Of a stretch of DNA of 64,000 bases, positions 8,637 through 16,119 are shown piece after piece (the stretch's first letter is position 1; each line of letters opens with the position of its first letter). A model generated the notes under the pieces. It ran no database searches, was not told where the DNA came from, and was given only the letters and a program-made list of their open reading frames with translations. The DNA comes from Haloglomus salinum. GTDB lineage: Archaea > Halobacteriota > Halobacteria > Halobacteriales > Haloarculaceae. The translations under genes and the position numbers were made by a program. Location of the stretch: NCBI RefSeq assembly GCF_024298825.1, contig NZ_CP101153.1:3100001-3164000 (forward strand), read 5' to 3'.

Positions 8637-9047
8637 TCAGACGTCCAGCACGACGTACGCCTCGTAGCCGGCGGCGGTCCGCTCGACCCGCATATCCGAG
8701 TAGGTGACCGCTTTCACCTCGCGGGCACTCACGCGGTCGAGCGGCACGCCGCGGAACGCCCCACGCAATACCCACTTGCCGCGCTTGAAGAACACCTCGC
8801 AGGAGTTGTCGACGGGGAGGACGTGCTCGATGTCGCGCTGGTAGATGAGGTCGTCCAGGTAGTCGAACAGGAGCGACTCCTTGCCCTCACTGTGGACGCC
8901 GACAGGGTACTGCTCGCCGCCGGACGGCACCTCGTCGCACATCGCGGCGGCGAGCCCGTCGGCGACCGCGGCGAACGTCTCGCCCAGGCTCTCGCCCTCG
9001 GCCGCCACCGCCACGTCGGCGGTGTGGTCGCGGAGTTCGAAGCTCAC
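8637..9047 (-). CDS. Archease
   Basis: Archease helps RtcB-type RNA ligase turn over during tRNA splicing and RNA repair. The 136 residues begin with a GTG at 9047 (VSFELRDHTADVAV), matching the family's N-terminal signature; LLFDYLDDLIYQRDIE in the middle and the C-terminal EVKAVTYSDM region hold the calcium-binding acidic residues expected. The GTG overlaps the stop codon of the DUF502 gene upstream (GTGA), so the two are coupled. The window also holds an intron-containing tRNA-Trp, which needs the splicing pathway, though RtcB is not here. Confidence 0.93.
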   Translation of the reverse strand: MSFELRDHTADVAVAAEGESLGETFAAVADGLAAAMCDEVPSGGEQYPVGVHSEGKESLLFDYLDDLIYQRDIEHVLPVDNSCEVFFKRGKWVLRGAFRGVPLDRVSAREVKAVTYSDMRVERTAAGYEAYVVLDV

Positions 9048-10309
9048 GGGTCCTCCTCGACGGTCCACTCGTCGCTGTCGGTCGGGAACACCTCGTCGCT
9101 CTCGCTTTCGCTCTCACCACCGTCGGCGTCCCCGTCGGTGCCACCTTCGGTCGCCTCCTCTCCCCCGGTGTCTCCTTCGGTCGTCTTCCCCTCGCCGGCG
9201 CCACCTCCGTTCCGGTCGTCGCTCCCGCCGGGGTCGTCGCCGGCGTCCCTGTCGTCGGCGATATCGTCGGGCACGTCGGCGGCCCCCGTGGTATCCCGCC
9301 GGCGGTGCCCGGTCCGCTCGGCCGGCGGCTCGGGGGTCGTCCCGCGGGTCCGCTCGTCGGCACGGCTGGCCTCCGCCGGGGTCCCGGCGGTGTCGCCGAT
9401 GGAGCCCTCGCCGCGCTCCAGGTCGTCGGGGGTGCTCTCGTCGCCGGAGGCTCCCTCGGTGCGTCGTTCGATCTTGCCCGGCGTGTCGGAGAACTCCGGG
9501 GCCACGTCGCGCTCGTACTGGGCCTGTTTGCTCGGGCTGGTGTCGACGGAGCCGGTGGATTCGGGCTGGCTGCCGTCCTCGACGCGGCGCAGGCGGCCCA
9601 GCTCCTCGAGTTGCTCCTCGCTCAGGCCCCGCATCGTCGGGCTGGTCTCGCCGATGGCGACCCCGCTGGTGACGATGCTGCGGATGCCCTCCTCGACGGT
9701 CATGTCCGTGTCCACGACCCGGTCGGTGGAGACGTGGATGACGAACCCGCCCATGACGGGGTTCGGGGCCATCGGCATGAACAGGGTTATCATCTCGTCG
9801 TGGCCGGTGTCGGATTCGAGCGTGGCCGGGGTGTCGGCGGTCTTGAACGCGACCGTGTACGACCCCTCGACGGGGTACTGGACCAGCTTCACGTCCTGGA
9901 ACGACTCCGTGTCCGAGTCGAGCAGGAGCTCGGACATCTCGTTGAAGCTGGTGTAGACCGAGCCGATGCCCGGGATGGACTCCATGAAGTGGTCGAACCG
10001 GTCGCCGACCGAGGAGCCGCCTTCGGTGAACTCCGCGAGGAACCCGACCACCAGCATCACGGCCAGCAGCACCAGCACCGTGATGGCCCGGACGATGTTC
10101 TCGTTGTTGAAGGGGAGTTGCGAGACGGCCGTCTGCGAGATGGGGCTCAGGGCGTTCGAGAGGAAGTTGACGACGAAGCTGAGGACCAGCAGCGTGACGG
10201 CCAGCGGGAGGATGATGGCCGCGCCGGTGACGAGTGACTTCCGGAGCAGCTCCCTGGGTGACTGCCGCCGCCCGACGATCTCTGCGTCGTCGGGGTCGAG
10301 CGCGCTCAT
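9044..10309 (-). CDS. DUF502 family membrane protein with long acidic tail
   Basis: A 421-residue protein started at MSALDPDDAEIV. Two transmembrane helices (about residues 35-60 and 78-100) are followed by the DUF502 soluble core with GIGSVYTSFNEMSELL, VQYPVEGSYTVAFKT and MPMAPNPVMGGFVIHV. After about residue 235 the sequence turns into a roughly 180-residue tail rich in Asp, Glu, Gly, Ser and Thr with no hydrophobic core, which should be disordered. DUF502 proteins are otherwise near 200 residues long. Function is unknown; the archease gene follows with a 4-base overlap. Confidence 0.88.
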   Translation of the reverse strand: MSALDPDDAEIVGRRQSPRELLRKSLVTGAAIILPLAVTLLVLSFVVNFLSNALSPISQTAVSQLPFNNENIVRAITVLVLLAVMLVVGFLAEFTEGGSSVGDRFDHFMESIPGIGSVYTSFNEMSELLLDSDTESFQDVKLVQYPVEGSYTVAFKTADTPATLESDTGHDEMITLFMPMAPNPVMGGFVIHVSTDRVVDTDMTVEEGIRSIVTSGVAIGETSPTMRGLSEEQLEELGRLRRVEDGSQPESTGSVDTSPSKQAQYERDVAPEFSDTPGKIERRTEGASGDESTPDDLERGEGSIGDTAGTPAEASRADERTRGTTPEPPAERTGHRRRDTTGAADVPDDIADDRDAGDDPGGSDDRNGGGAGEGKTTEGDTGGEEATEGGTDGDADGGESESESDEVFPTDSDEWTVEEDP

Positions 10310-10485
10310 TGCTGCCGACTGCGGGGCCACGCACCTAAGGGGTTGTGGCCCTGGGTCGCTCCCTCACCGCCCGGCGTGGCCGTCTGGCGGTGGCCCGACC
10401 GACCGTCCGCCCGCGGGACCCCACTGGACCGCCCCGGGCAGTGTCCCCGAGTGGCCTCTCGGGACAGCCCGTGCTGGCGGTGGAA

Positions 10486-10491
10486 TTATAT
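10486..10491 (+). promoter_or_regulatory. TATA box for the GNAT gene
   Basis: ttatat lies 27-30 bases before the GTG at 10518 and only about 17 bases before the ATG at 10506. Haloarchaeal transcripts start about 25-27 bases past the box, so this element favours the GTG as a leaderless start. Confidence 0.5.
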
Positions 10492-10517
10492 CCGGTCAGG
10501 AACGTATGTCGGTGGTA

Positions 10518-11000
10518 GTGAGCGTCAATATCGAGCTCCGTGTCGTCGGCCCTGGCAAGGACGACCTCTCGGGGGACGCGTGGGAGCTGAAAGAGCGCAT
10601 CCGCGCTCGACACGGCGTGCTCAAGCAGCGCCGTGGGTTCTTCACCGACGCCTACCGCCGGTCGACGGTGTACGCCCTCATCGCGTCCGGGCCGGACGAG
10701 GAACTCGTCGGGTTCGCCGCCACCCGCCGCGATGGGTACGTGCTCTTCCTCGCGGTCGACCCGGACTGGCAGGGCGAGGGCTTCGGCGAACAGCTCGTCG
10801 CGGCAGTCGCCGACGACCACTCCTCGGTGACCTGCCACGCCCGGGCCACCAACCAGGAGGCCATCGACTTCTACCAGCACGTCGGCTTCGAGATAGAGCG
10901 CCGCGTCGACAACTACTACGAGGACCGCGGCGACGCCTACTACCTCCGACTCGGGGATGGGGGGCTGACCGAGCGGCTGTCGAACCTAGTTCGGCGGTAG
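10518..11000 (+). CDS. GNAT family N-acetyltransferase
   Basis: About 160 residues with the GNAT fold: FLAVDPDWQGEGFGEQLVAAV is the acetyl-CoA-binding motif A, followed by CHARATNQEAIDFYQHVGFEIERRV, the usual final strand and helix. The N-terminal ELKERIRARHGVLKQRRGFFTDAYRRSTVY is a haloarchaeal variant. I prefer the GTG at 10518 because the TATA box at 10486 fits a leaderless transcript there; the ATG at 10506 adds four residues. Substrate is unknown. Target could be a small amine or protein N-terminus. Confidence 0.88.
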   Translation: MSVNIELRVVGPGKDDLSGDAWELKERIRARHGVLKQRRGFFTDAYRRSTVYALIASGPDEELVGFAATRRDGYVLFLAVDPDWQGEGFGEQLVAAVADDHSSVTCHARATNQEAIDFYQHVGFEIERRVDNYYEDRGDAYYLRLGDGGLTERLSNLVRR

Positions 11001-11732
11001 CAAAAATCTGATTGACTCGAATATAGTTCGAGTTTCACACAAATTTAAAATATAAGGTTTTTATATGCGGTATTACACGATTATCCTCGGTGCCAGCGGA
11101 TAATCCTGTCGGGAGCTCCCGCCCGCTCTCCCAGTGACAGCGGCGACAGCCGCGACGGAACCGTGTAGAAAGCCCCCGCCCGGCTGGTCGGCGAGGCCGG
11201 CCAGCCGGACGGTCCCTTTCAGTCCCGCCCTGTTGCTGGTTGGGCCGAGCGTCTGCGCGTGGTGGTTCCAGCGGAGTGTTCGTGTCCCCACACCTCCCCG
11301 CGCTCGCGCCGGGTCGGCTCACCACGCTCCCTTCGGTCGCGGGTTCACCGGTGTGGCGCGAGCGCGCTTCCTGGACCCGGAACCGGCCCGCCGGGCAACC
11401 ACTCTCTGGCCGGGAGCGCGTGGCTGAGGCCTCGCGCCGAAGCCCGCGCGACCTGGGGACGGGCAGGGCCACAGCGCCCGTGACACGGACGATGTCCCTG
11501 GCGGACTCGAAGGGCGAGCGGTCTCGACGAAGGCGGACGACGCAAGCACCACAGCGCGAGCGAAGCGAGCGCGAGGAGCGCAGCGAGGCCCCCGAGTCGA
11601 GAGCGCGAGGGCTTCGTAGAGGTTGTCGTCGTGACAGAGCGCGAGAGCTTCGTAGAGGTTGTCGTCGTGACAGAGCGCGAGGGCTTCGTTACCATCGCTG
11701 CCGTCGGAAGGCCACAAATCGCCACCCAGTTC
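11001..11732. other. Gene-free region with promoter-like element, hairpins and repeats
   Basis: No credible protein gene is visible in about 730 bases. An A+T-rich block (11036-11066, including tttatatg) follows the GNAT gene and looks like a plus-strand promoter. From about 11090 the DNA is G+C-rich with strong foldbacks, notably CGGCTGGTCGGC, GAG, GCCGGCCAGCCG (about 11177-11203), then cggtccctttcagtcccgcc. From about 11530 come purine-rich GAGCGNAGCGAG-type repeats and a 36-base tandem repeat. Open frames here are present on both strands and have unnatural Arg/Pro/Ser composition, so I treat them as artefacts. Confidence 0.6.
11601..11690. repeat. Tandem repeat, 36-base unit, two and a half copies
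   Basis: Units at 11601-11636 and 11637-11672 differ at one position, and a third partial copy covers 11673-11690. Each unit begins gagcgcgag and ends gtcgtcgtgaca. The unit length is a multiple of three, so the minus strand reads a 12-residue repeat (NLYEALALCHDD). There are no unique spacers between units. Confidence 0.85.
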
Positions 11733-12980
11733 CTACCCCTCGTAGCGCGTGATGTGTTCGACCTCCTCGCTGACCACGTCGTCGGGGTCGAGCGCGCGTC
11801 GCGCGATGGAGCGCTTGTGGACCTCGTCGGCGCCGTCGATGATGCGGAAGCAGCGGACGTTCTCGTAGAAGTCCGCAAGCGGGAGGTCCTTCCCGATGCC
11901 GTTGCCGCCACAGACCTGCACGCAGTCGTCGATGACATCCTGGACGACGCCGGCGGCGAAGGTCTTGGTCATCGCGACTTCCGTCCGGGCCTGCTCGCCT
12001 GCAGCTATCTGCCGGGCGGCGTGGCGGACCATCGTCCGTACCGCGTGGAGGCGCGTCTCGGCCTCGGCGATGTCGAACCGGAGCGCCTGCTTCTCCGCGA
12101 GCGGTTCGCCGAACGCCTCGCGCTCGTGCATGTACGCCGTCGCGATGTCGAGCGAGCGGTCGGCCATCCCGACGAAGCGCATGCAGTGGGTGAGCCGCGC
12201 GGGGCCCAGCCGCTGCTGGGCGATGGCGAAGCCGGCGTCCTTCGTCCCGAGGAGGTTCTCCTCGGGCACGCGCACGCCATCGTACTTGATTTCCGAGTGT
12301 GCCATCCCCGCCTCGCCCATGTGGGGCACGTCCCGGACGAGTTCGACGCCGTCGGCGTCCGCGTCGACGATGAACAGCGAGACGCCCATGTACGGGTGCG
12401 CATCCTGGTTCGTGCGGGCGACGACGATGAGGAAGTCCGCGTCGCTCCCCTGCGTGGTCCACCACTTGTGGCCGTCGATGACCCACTCGTCGCCGTCCTT
12501 CTCGGCGGTCGTGCGGATGGATTTGGGGTCGCTTCCCGAGCCGTCCAGCGGCTCGGTCATCGAGAAGCCCGAGGTTATCTCGGCGTTGGCGAGCGGCCGG
12601 AGGTACTCCTCCTTCTGGGCCTCGGTGCCGGCCTCGTCGAGGATGTGGATGTTGCCCTCGTCGGGCGCGGCGACGTGCATCGCGCGCATCGCGAGGATGG
12701 AGCGGCCCGCCTCCTCGAACACGGGCAGGAGGTCGTCGAACTCCATCCCGAGGCCGCCGTACGCCTCGGGAATCTGCGGGCCGTACACGTCGTGCTCGCG
12801 GGCGGCCTCGCGCAGGTCGTCGATGAGCGATTCGGCCTCCTCCTGTCGGTCGGCGGCGCTGCGCTCGTCGCGCTGGCCCAGGAGCGCCCGTTCCTCGGGG
12901 AGTACGACCTCGTCCACGAACTCGCGGGTGCGTGCGGCGACCTCGCGACCCCGCTCGGAATCGTCGTAGCTGACGTCCAT
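11733..12980 (-). CDS. Acyl-CoA dehydrogenase (ACAD10/11-like)
   Basis: A 415-residue FAD enzyme that introduces the alpha-beta double bond in an acyl-CoA. Family motifs are in order: EAYGGLGMEFDDL, FSMTEPLDGSGSDPKSI at the FAD/substrate site, GHKWWTTQGSDADF, and the C-terminal QVCGGNGIGKDLPLADFYENVRCFRI with the helical domain. The overall pattern, with IDGADEVHKRSIARRAL near the end, is closest to the ACAD10/11 branch. It is divergent from an APH-type kinase gene 82 bases away; in ACAD10/11 these two activities are fused, supporting a joint role. Confidence 0.93.
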   Translation of the reverse strand: MDVSYDDSERGREVAARTREFVDEVVLPEERALLGQRDERSAADRQEEAESLIDDLREAAREHDVYGPQIPEAYGGLGMEFDDLLPVFEEAGRSILAMRAMHVAAPDEGNIHILDEAGTEAQKEEYLRPLANAEITSGFSMTEPLDGSGSDPKSIRTTAEKDGDEWVIDGHKWWTTQGSDADFLIVVARTNQDAHPYMGVSLFIVDADADGVELVRDVPHMGEAGMAHSEIKYDGVRVPEENLLGTKDAGFAIAQQRLGPARLTHCMRFVGMADRSLDIATAYMHEREAFGEPLAEKQALRFDIAEAETRLHAVRTMVRHAARQIAAGEQARTEVAMTKTFAAGVVQDVIDDCVQVCGGNGIGKDLPLADFYENVRCFRIIDGADEVHKRSIARRALDPDDVVSEEVEHITRYEG

Positions 12981-13062
12981 GCACCCCGGAGCAGCCCCAC
13001 CTCGTTAACGATGGTGTCGCTAAAGAGCGGGGCTTTTACCGTCGGAAAGCCGGTTGGTGTGT

Positions 13063-14124
13063 ATGGTAGCGACAGGCGACCTCGTCGAGCCGGCCCGTCT
13101 CCGCGAGTTCCTCGCGGGCCACCTCGACACCGAGCCCGACGCCTTCGACGTGGAGCGACACGACCAGGGGTTCTCGAACGAGACGCTGTTCGTCGAGTAC
13201 GGCGACACAGACCTCGTGGTCCGGCGGCCGCCGCCGGGCGAGACCGCCGACACCGCCCACGATGTCCTCCGGGAGTTCGAGGTCGTCGACGCCCTGCAGG
13301 ACACCGACGTGCCGGTCCCGCGGACGGTCGCAGCCTCCGAGGACACGGACATCATGGGCTGTCCGTTCTACGTGATGGAGCGACTGCCCGGCGACGTGCT
13401 CCGGTTCAGCGAGCCCGACCGCTTCGCGAACCCGGACGCGCGCCGGCGCATCGGCGAGGAGATGGTCGACACGCTCGCGGCCATCCACACCGTCGACCAC
13501 GAGGCCGTCGGCCTCGGCGACTTCGGCCGGCCCAAGGGGTTCACCGAGCGCCAGGTCGAGCGCTGGACCGACCAGATCGAGTGGGCGTTCGAGGAGACCG
13601 AGGCAGAACGCGAGGTGCCCGAACTGCGGCGTATCGGCGACTGGCTCGACGACAACGCGCCCGAGACCCACGAGCACACGCTGGTCCACGGCGACTACAA
13701 GCTCGACAACGTCATCTTCGGGCCCGCCGACGAGCCCGAGCTGACGGGCGTGCTGGACTGGGAGATGAGCACGCTGGGCGACCCGCTCTGTGACCTCGGG
13801 TGGCTGCTGTTCTTCTGGCTCGAGTCCTCCGACTCGCTCCCGACCATCATGCAGACAGTCGCGCCGGTTTTCCTCACGAACGACGACTACCCGAGCCGGC
13901 GCGACCTCGTGGACCGCTACGAACAGCAGACCGGCATCGAGGTCACGAACCAGCGCTTCTACCGCGTGCTGGCGGTCTACAAGATGGCGGCGCTGGGCGA
14001 GATGTTCTACGCCCGGTACCTGATGGGCAACAGCGACAGCACGTTCTACGCGATGATGGAGGACGGCGTCCCGGCGCTGGCCGAGCAGGGCGTCGCCATC
14101 ATCGAGGGGGACCAGCCGCTGTGA
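13063..14124 (+). CDS. Phosphotransferase, APH family (ACAD10/11-type kinase)
   Basis: A 353-residue aminoglycoside-phosphotransferase-fold kinase started at MVATGDLVE. The catalytic loop VHGDYKLDNVIF and the metal-binding VLDWEMSTLGDPLCDLGW are intact, and LVVRRPPPG near residue 55 holds the ATP-binding strand. These signatures match the kinase half of ACAD10/11 and the bacterial LvaA 4-hydroxyacyl-CoA kinases rather than antibiotic kinases. The acyl-CoA dehydrogenase gene is immediately divergent. I infer phosphorylation of a 4-hydroxyacyl-CoA intermediate; substrate length is unknown. Confidence 0.88.
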   Translation: MVATGDLVEPARLREFLAGHLDTEPDAFDVERHDQGFSNETLFVEYGDTDLVVRRPPPGETADTAHDVLREFEVVDALQDTDVPVPRTVAASEDTDIMGCPFYVMERLPGDVLRFSEPDRFANPDARRRIGEEMVDTLAAIHTVDHEAVGLGDFGRPKGFTERQVERWTDQIEWAFEETEAEREVPELRRIGDWLDDNAPETHEHTLVHGDYKLDNVIFGPADEPELTGVLDWEMSTLGDPLCDLGWLLFFWLESSDSLPTIMQTVAPVFLTNDDYPSRRDLVDRYEQQTGIEVTNQRFYRVLAVYKMAALGEMFYARYLMGNSDSTFYAMMEDGVPALAEQGVAIIEGDQPL

Positions 14125-14798
14125 CCACGTCGATGGAGCCGACCGTCCGGCGCGTCGACCGGCAGGAGGACCTCCCGGACCCGGCACCGGATTCGGCCTT
14201 CGTCGTGGTCGACGTCATCATCTCCTCGACCACGGTGGTCCGCCTGCTGGAGGCGGGTGCCGACTACGTCCGGCCGTTCGCCGACGCCGACGCTGCGCGC
14301 GAGTTCAAAGCCGAGACGGACGCCTTCCTCGTCGGCGAGCAGGGCGGGGACTCCGTCGAGGGGTTCGACGGCTCACCACTCCCGTCGCTGGTGGCGGACT
14401 ACCCCGTGGAGGGCCGGCCGGTGGGCCTACTCTCCTCGAACGGGACCCGCGCGATGGACCGCATCGGCCACGACCGCGACATCTACGTCGGGACGACGGT
14501 GAACGCGGCGGCCGTCGCCGAGGCCGTCGCCGACCACGAGGAGACCTGGCTCGTCGCGGCGGGTCGGCAGGGTGAGGTGGTCGGGGAGGACGTGGCCGGC
14601 GTCGACCGCATCGCGGGCCACCTCGACGGCTCGCCGCCCGATGCCGACGACCTCGCCGAGCGCATCCGCGAGACGGGGACGGCACAGTGGCTCTGCGAGA
14701 TGGGCTTCGAGCACGAGGTCGACGCGCTCTGTGCGTTCGACTCGACGGGCGTGGTGCCGCGGCTGCGAGACGGGGTGTTCGTGTCGGCCGGTCAGTAG
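14121..14798 (+). CDS. 2-phosphosulfolactate phosphatase family protein (ComB-like)
   Basis: About 225 residues matching the ComB fold, which in methanogens removes phosphate from 2-phosphosulfolactate during coenzyme M synthesis. Signature segments are VVVDVIISSTTVVRLLEAGA near the N-terminus, VGLLSSNGTRAMDRI in the middle and VAAGRQGEVVGEDVAGVD. Haloarchaea do not make coenzyme M, so the substrate here is probably different. The GTG start overlaps the stop of the kinase gene (GTGA); an ATG at 14133 is an alternative. Co-translation suggests a link to the kinase pathway. Confidence 0.8.
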   Translation: MTTSMEPTVRRVDRQEDLPDPAPDSAFVVVDVIISSTTVVRLLEAGADYVRPFADADAAREFKAETDAFLVGEQGGDSVEGFDGSPLPSLVADYPVEGRPVGLLSSNGTRAMDRIGHDRDIYVGTTVNAAAVAEAVADHEETWLVAAGRQGEVVGEDVAGVDRIAGHLDGSPPDADDLAERIRETGTAQWLCEMGFEHEVDALCAFDSTGVVPRLRDGVFVSAGQ

Positions 14799-14935
14799 GA
14801 CCCGGAGCGTCCGCCCCCCGCCAGGGGCCGCCAGTCGACGGCCGGTGGCCGACCCGGATTACGGGGGGGCGGTCGACATCCGACCTGGGGCTCCCGGAGA
14901 AATCGTTATCACGATTACACGTATCATGCCGGCGT

Positions 14936-15397
14936 GTGCCCCGAGTCCACGAGTATCACTGCGATCAGTGTGACTTCGAGATGCCGTCCGGATGGGGTGG
15001 GATGATGTACGTGGAAGCCGAGGTCTGTCCGTCCTGTGGAGCGGAGGTCCACCGCTCGAAGGACCACTGTTTCGCCTGTGGCAAGCCCACCGAAGAGATA
15101 GACGCCGACACGTACACGCGTGTCACGTGTCGTCACCCGATGGAAGCAGAGACCGTTCGGCGCGTTCTCGGACGGGCCCCCCCGAGCGAGGAGAAGGAGG
15201 ACAGAACCGGGTTCAACTCGAACTGCGTCTGCACGGAGTGCCTGGCACAGTTCGGACTCGATGTCGAATCCGACGAGCGCGAGTGCCGAGACTGTGGGAG
15301 CGATGCAGTCTACGCGGCGGAGGAACTCGTCGACGAGGCGTGTCCGAACTGTGGGACGGGGACCTTCCGGAAGGAATGGACCGGGGAGATGTCCTGA
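14936..15397 (+). CDS. Multi-zinc-ribbon protein, unknown function
   Basis: From a GTG at 14936 (VPRVHEYHCDQCDFEMPSG) a 153-residue protein carries at least six CxxC knuckles: CDQC, CPSC, CFAC, CTEC, CRDC and CPNC. Pairs can form three or more zinc ribbons. The central part is polar and charged with no enzymatic motif I recognise. It is not obviously part of an operon: the ComB-like gene ends 137 bases upstream and the next gene is convergent. A TATA-like tcgttatcacgattac (about 14903-14918) precedes it. Confidence 0.72.
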   Translation: MPRVHEYHCDQCDFEMPSGWGGMMYVEAEVCPSCGAEVHRSKDHCFACGKPTEEIDADTYTRVTCRHPMEAETVRRVLGRAPPSEEKEDRTGFNSNCVCTECLAQFGLDVESDERECRDCGSDAVYAAEELVDEACPNCGTGTFRKEWTGEMS

Positions 15398-15413
15398 CGC
15401 GCCGGTCGAAGCG

Positions 15414-15707
15414 CTACCGGCCGAGCATCTCTCGCCAGAACGTCGCCGCATCCATCGACCCCTCGAACACCCGCTGCATGGTCTGGAGGCTCTCTCGGGC
15501 CATGTCCGGTGGGCTCCCTTTGTAGATGAACACGGCCCGCTCGCCGCGGTCCTCGTCTTTGAACACGAGCTTGAGCTCGCCAAGCTTCTGGTTGAACGTC
15601 CGCTCGACGGCGTACTCCTGGTCCGCGAAGTACGAGAAGGTCAGTCGGGTGAACGACTCCCACCGGTCGGTCTCGACACGGGTATCGAAGTGTCCTTCAT
15701 CTGCCAT
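15414..15707 (-). CDS. Haloarchaeal conserved hypothetical protein
   Basis: A 97-residue soluble protein starting at MADEGHFDTRVE. It is a compact alpha/beta pattern with WESFTRLTFSYFADQEYAVERTF, LKLVFKDEDRGERAVFIYKG and an amphipathic helix near the C-terminus. No enzyme motif is visible. An in-frame start 19 codons upstream is unlikely because that part is Pro/Leu-rich. It is convergent with the zinc-ribbon gene, with only 16 bases between their stop codons. I cannot name a function. Confidence 0.65.
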   Translation of the reverse strand: MADEGHFDTRVETDRWESFTRLTFSYFADQEYAVERTFNQKLGELKLVFKDEDRGERAVFIYKGSPPDMARESLQTMQRVFEGSMDAATFWREMLGR

Positions 15708-15785
15708 GTGGTCACGTTCCACAGGCGGCGGCAAAAGCGTTGGTAGCCGATTCGGACCCGACACCGCCGGCTCCGCAGGGCGATG

Positions 15786-16052
15786 TCACTCGAACCGGCC
15801 GTCGTCCCGGAGTCCAGTCATCAGATCCGCGACCAGCGCCTCGGCGCTCTCGTACGGGTACTCCTGGTACTCCGCGTAGCCCATCCCGAGGTCCATCGCG
15901 CTGATGGTGACACCGCCGGCCTCGAACGTCGTGGCCGGGCCGTCCGGCAGCAGCGGGATGAGTTCGAACGGCTCCGTCACGGGGTACTCTGCCCGACCGA
16001 ACACCTCGGTCAACTGCTGTCGCATCTCCGCCGCGGGTTGCTGGGTGGCCAT
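15786..16052 (-). CDS. MTH865 family protein
   Basis: An 88-residue protein resembling the MTH865 family of small EF-hand-like helical proteins from archaea. The diagnostic pattern is an N-terminal helix, then YPVTEPFELIPLLPDGPATTFEAGGVTISAMDLG split across the middle, then a terminal helix SAEALVADLMTGL. Family members are of unknown function. It begins with ATG and lies upstream of the 15707 gene in the same direction with a 78-base gap, so co-transcription is possible. Confidence 0.78.
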   Translation of the reverse strand: MATQQPAAEMRQQLTEVFGRAEYPVTEPFELIPLLPDGPATTFEAGGVTISAMDLGMGYAEYQEYPYESAEALVADLMTGLRDDGRFE

Positions 16053-16119
16053 GGCGGTACGCGTGGCGACACGTCAAAAAGGCACAGCGGGGTTTCGAGA
16101 GTCGAGGGAGTCCCGGCGG

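Noticed and set aside
11601-11690. Possible CRISPR array
   Set aside because: The 36-base units are directly adjacent with no spacers, and no cas genes are present.
11319-11717. Minus-strand open frames in the 11 kb gap as genes
   Set aside because: They start in repeats and have Ser/Arg/Pro-rich composition without any family resemblance.
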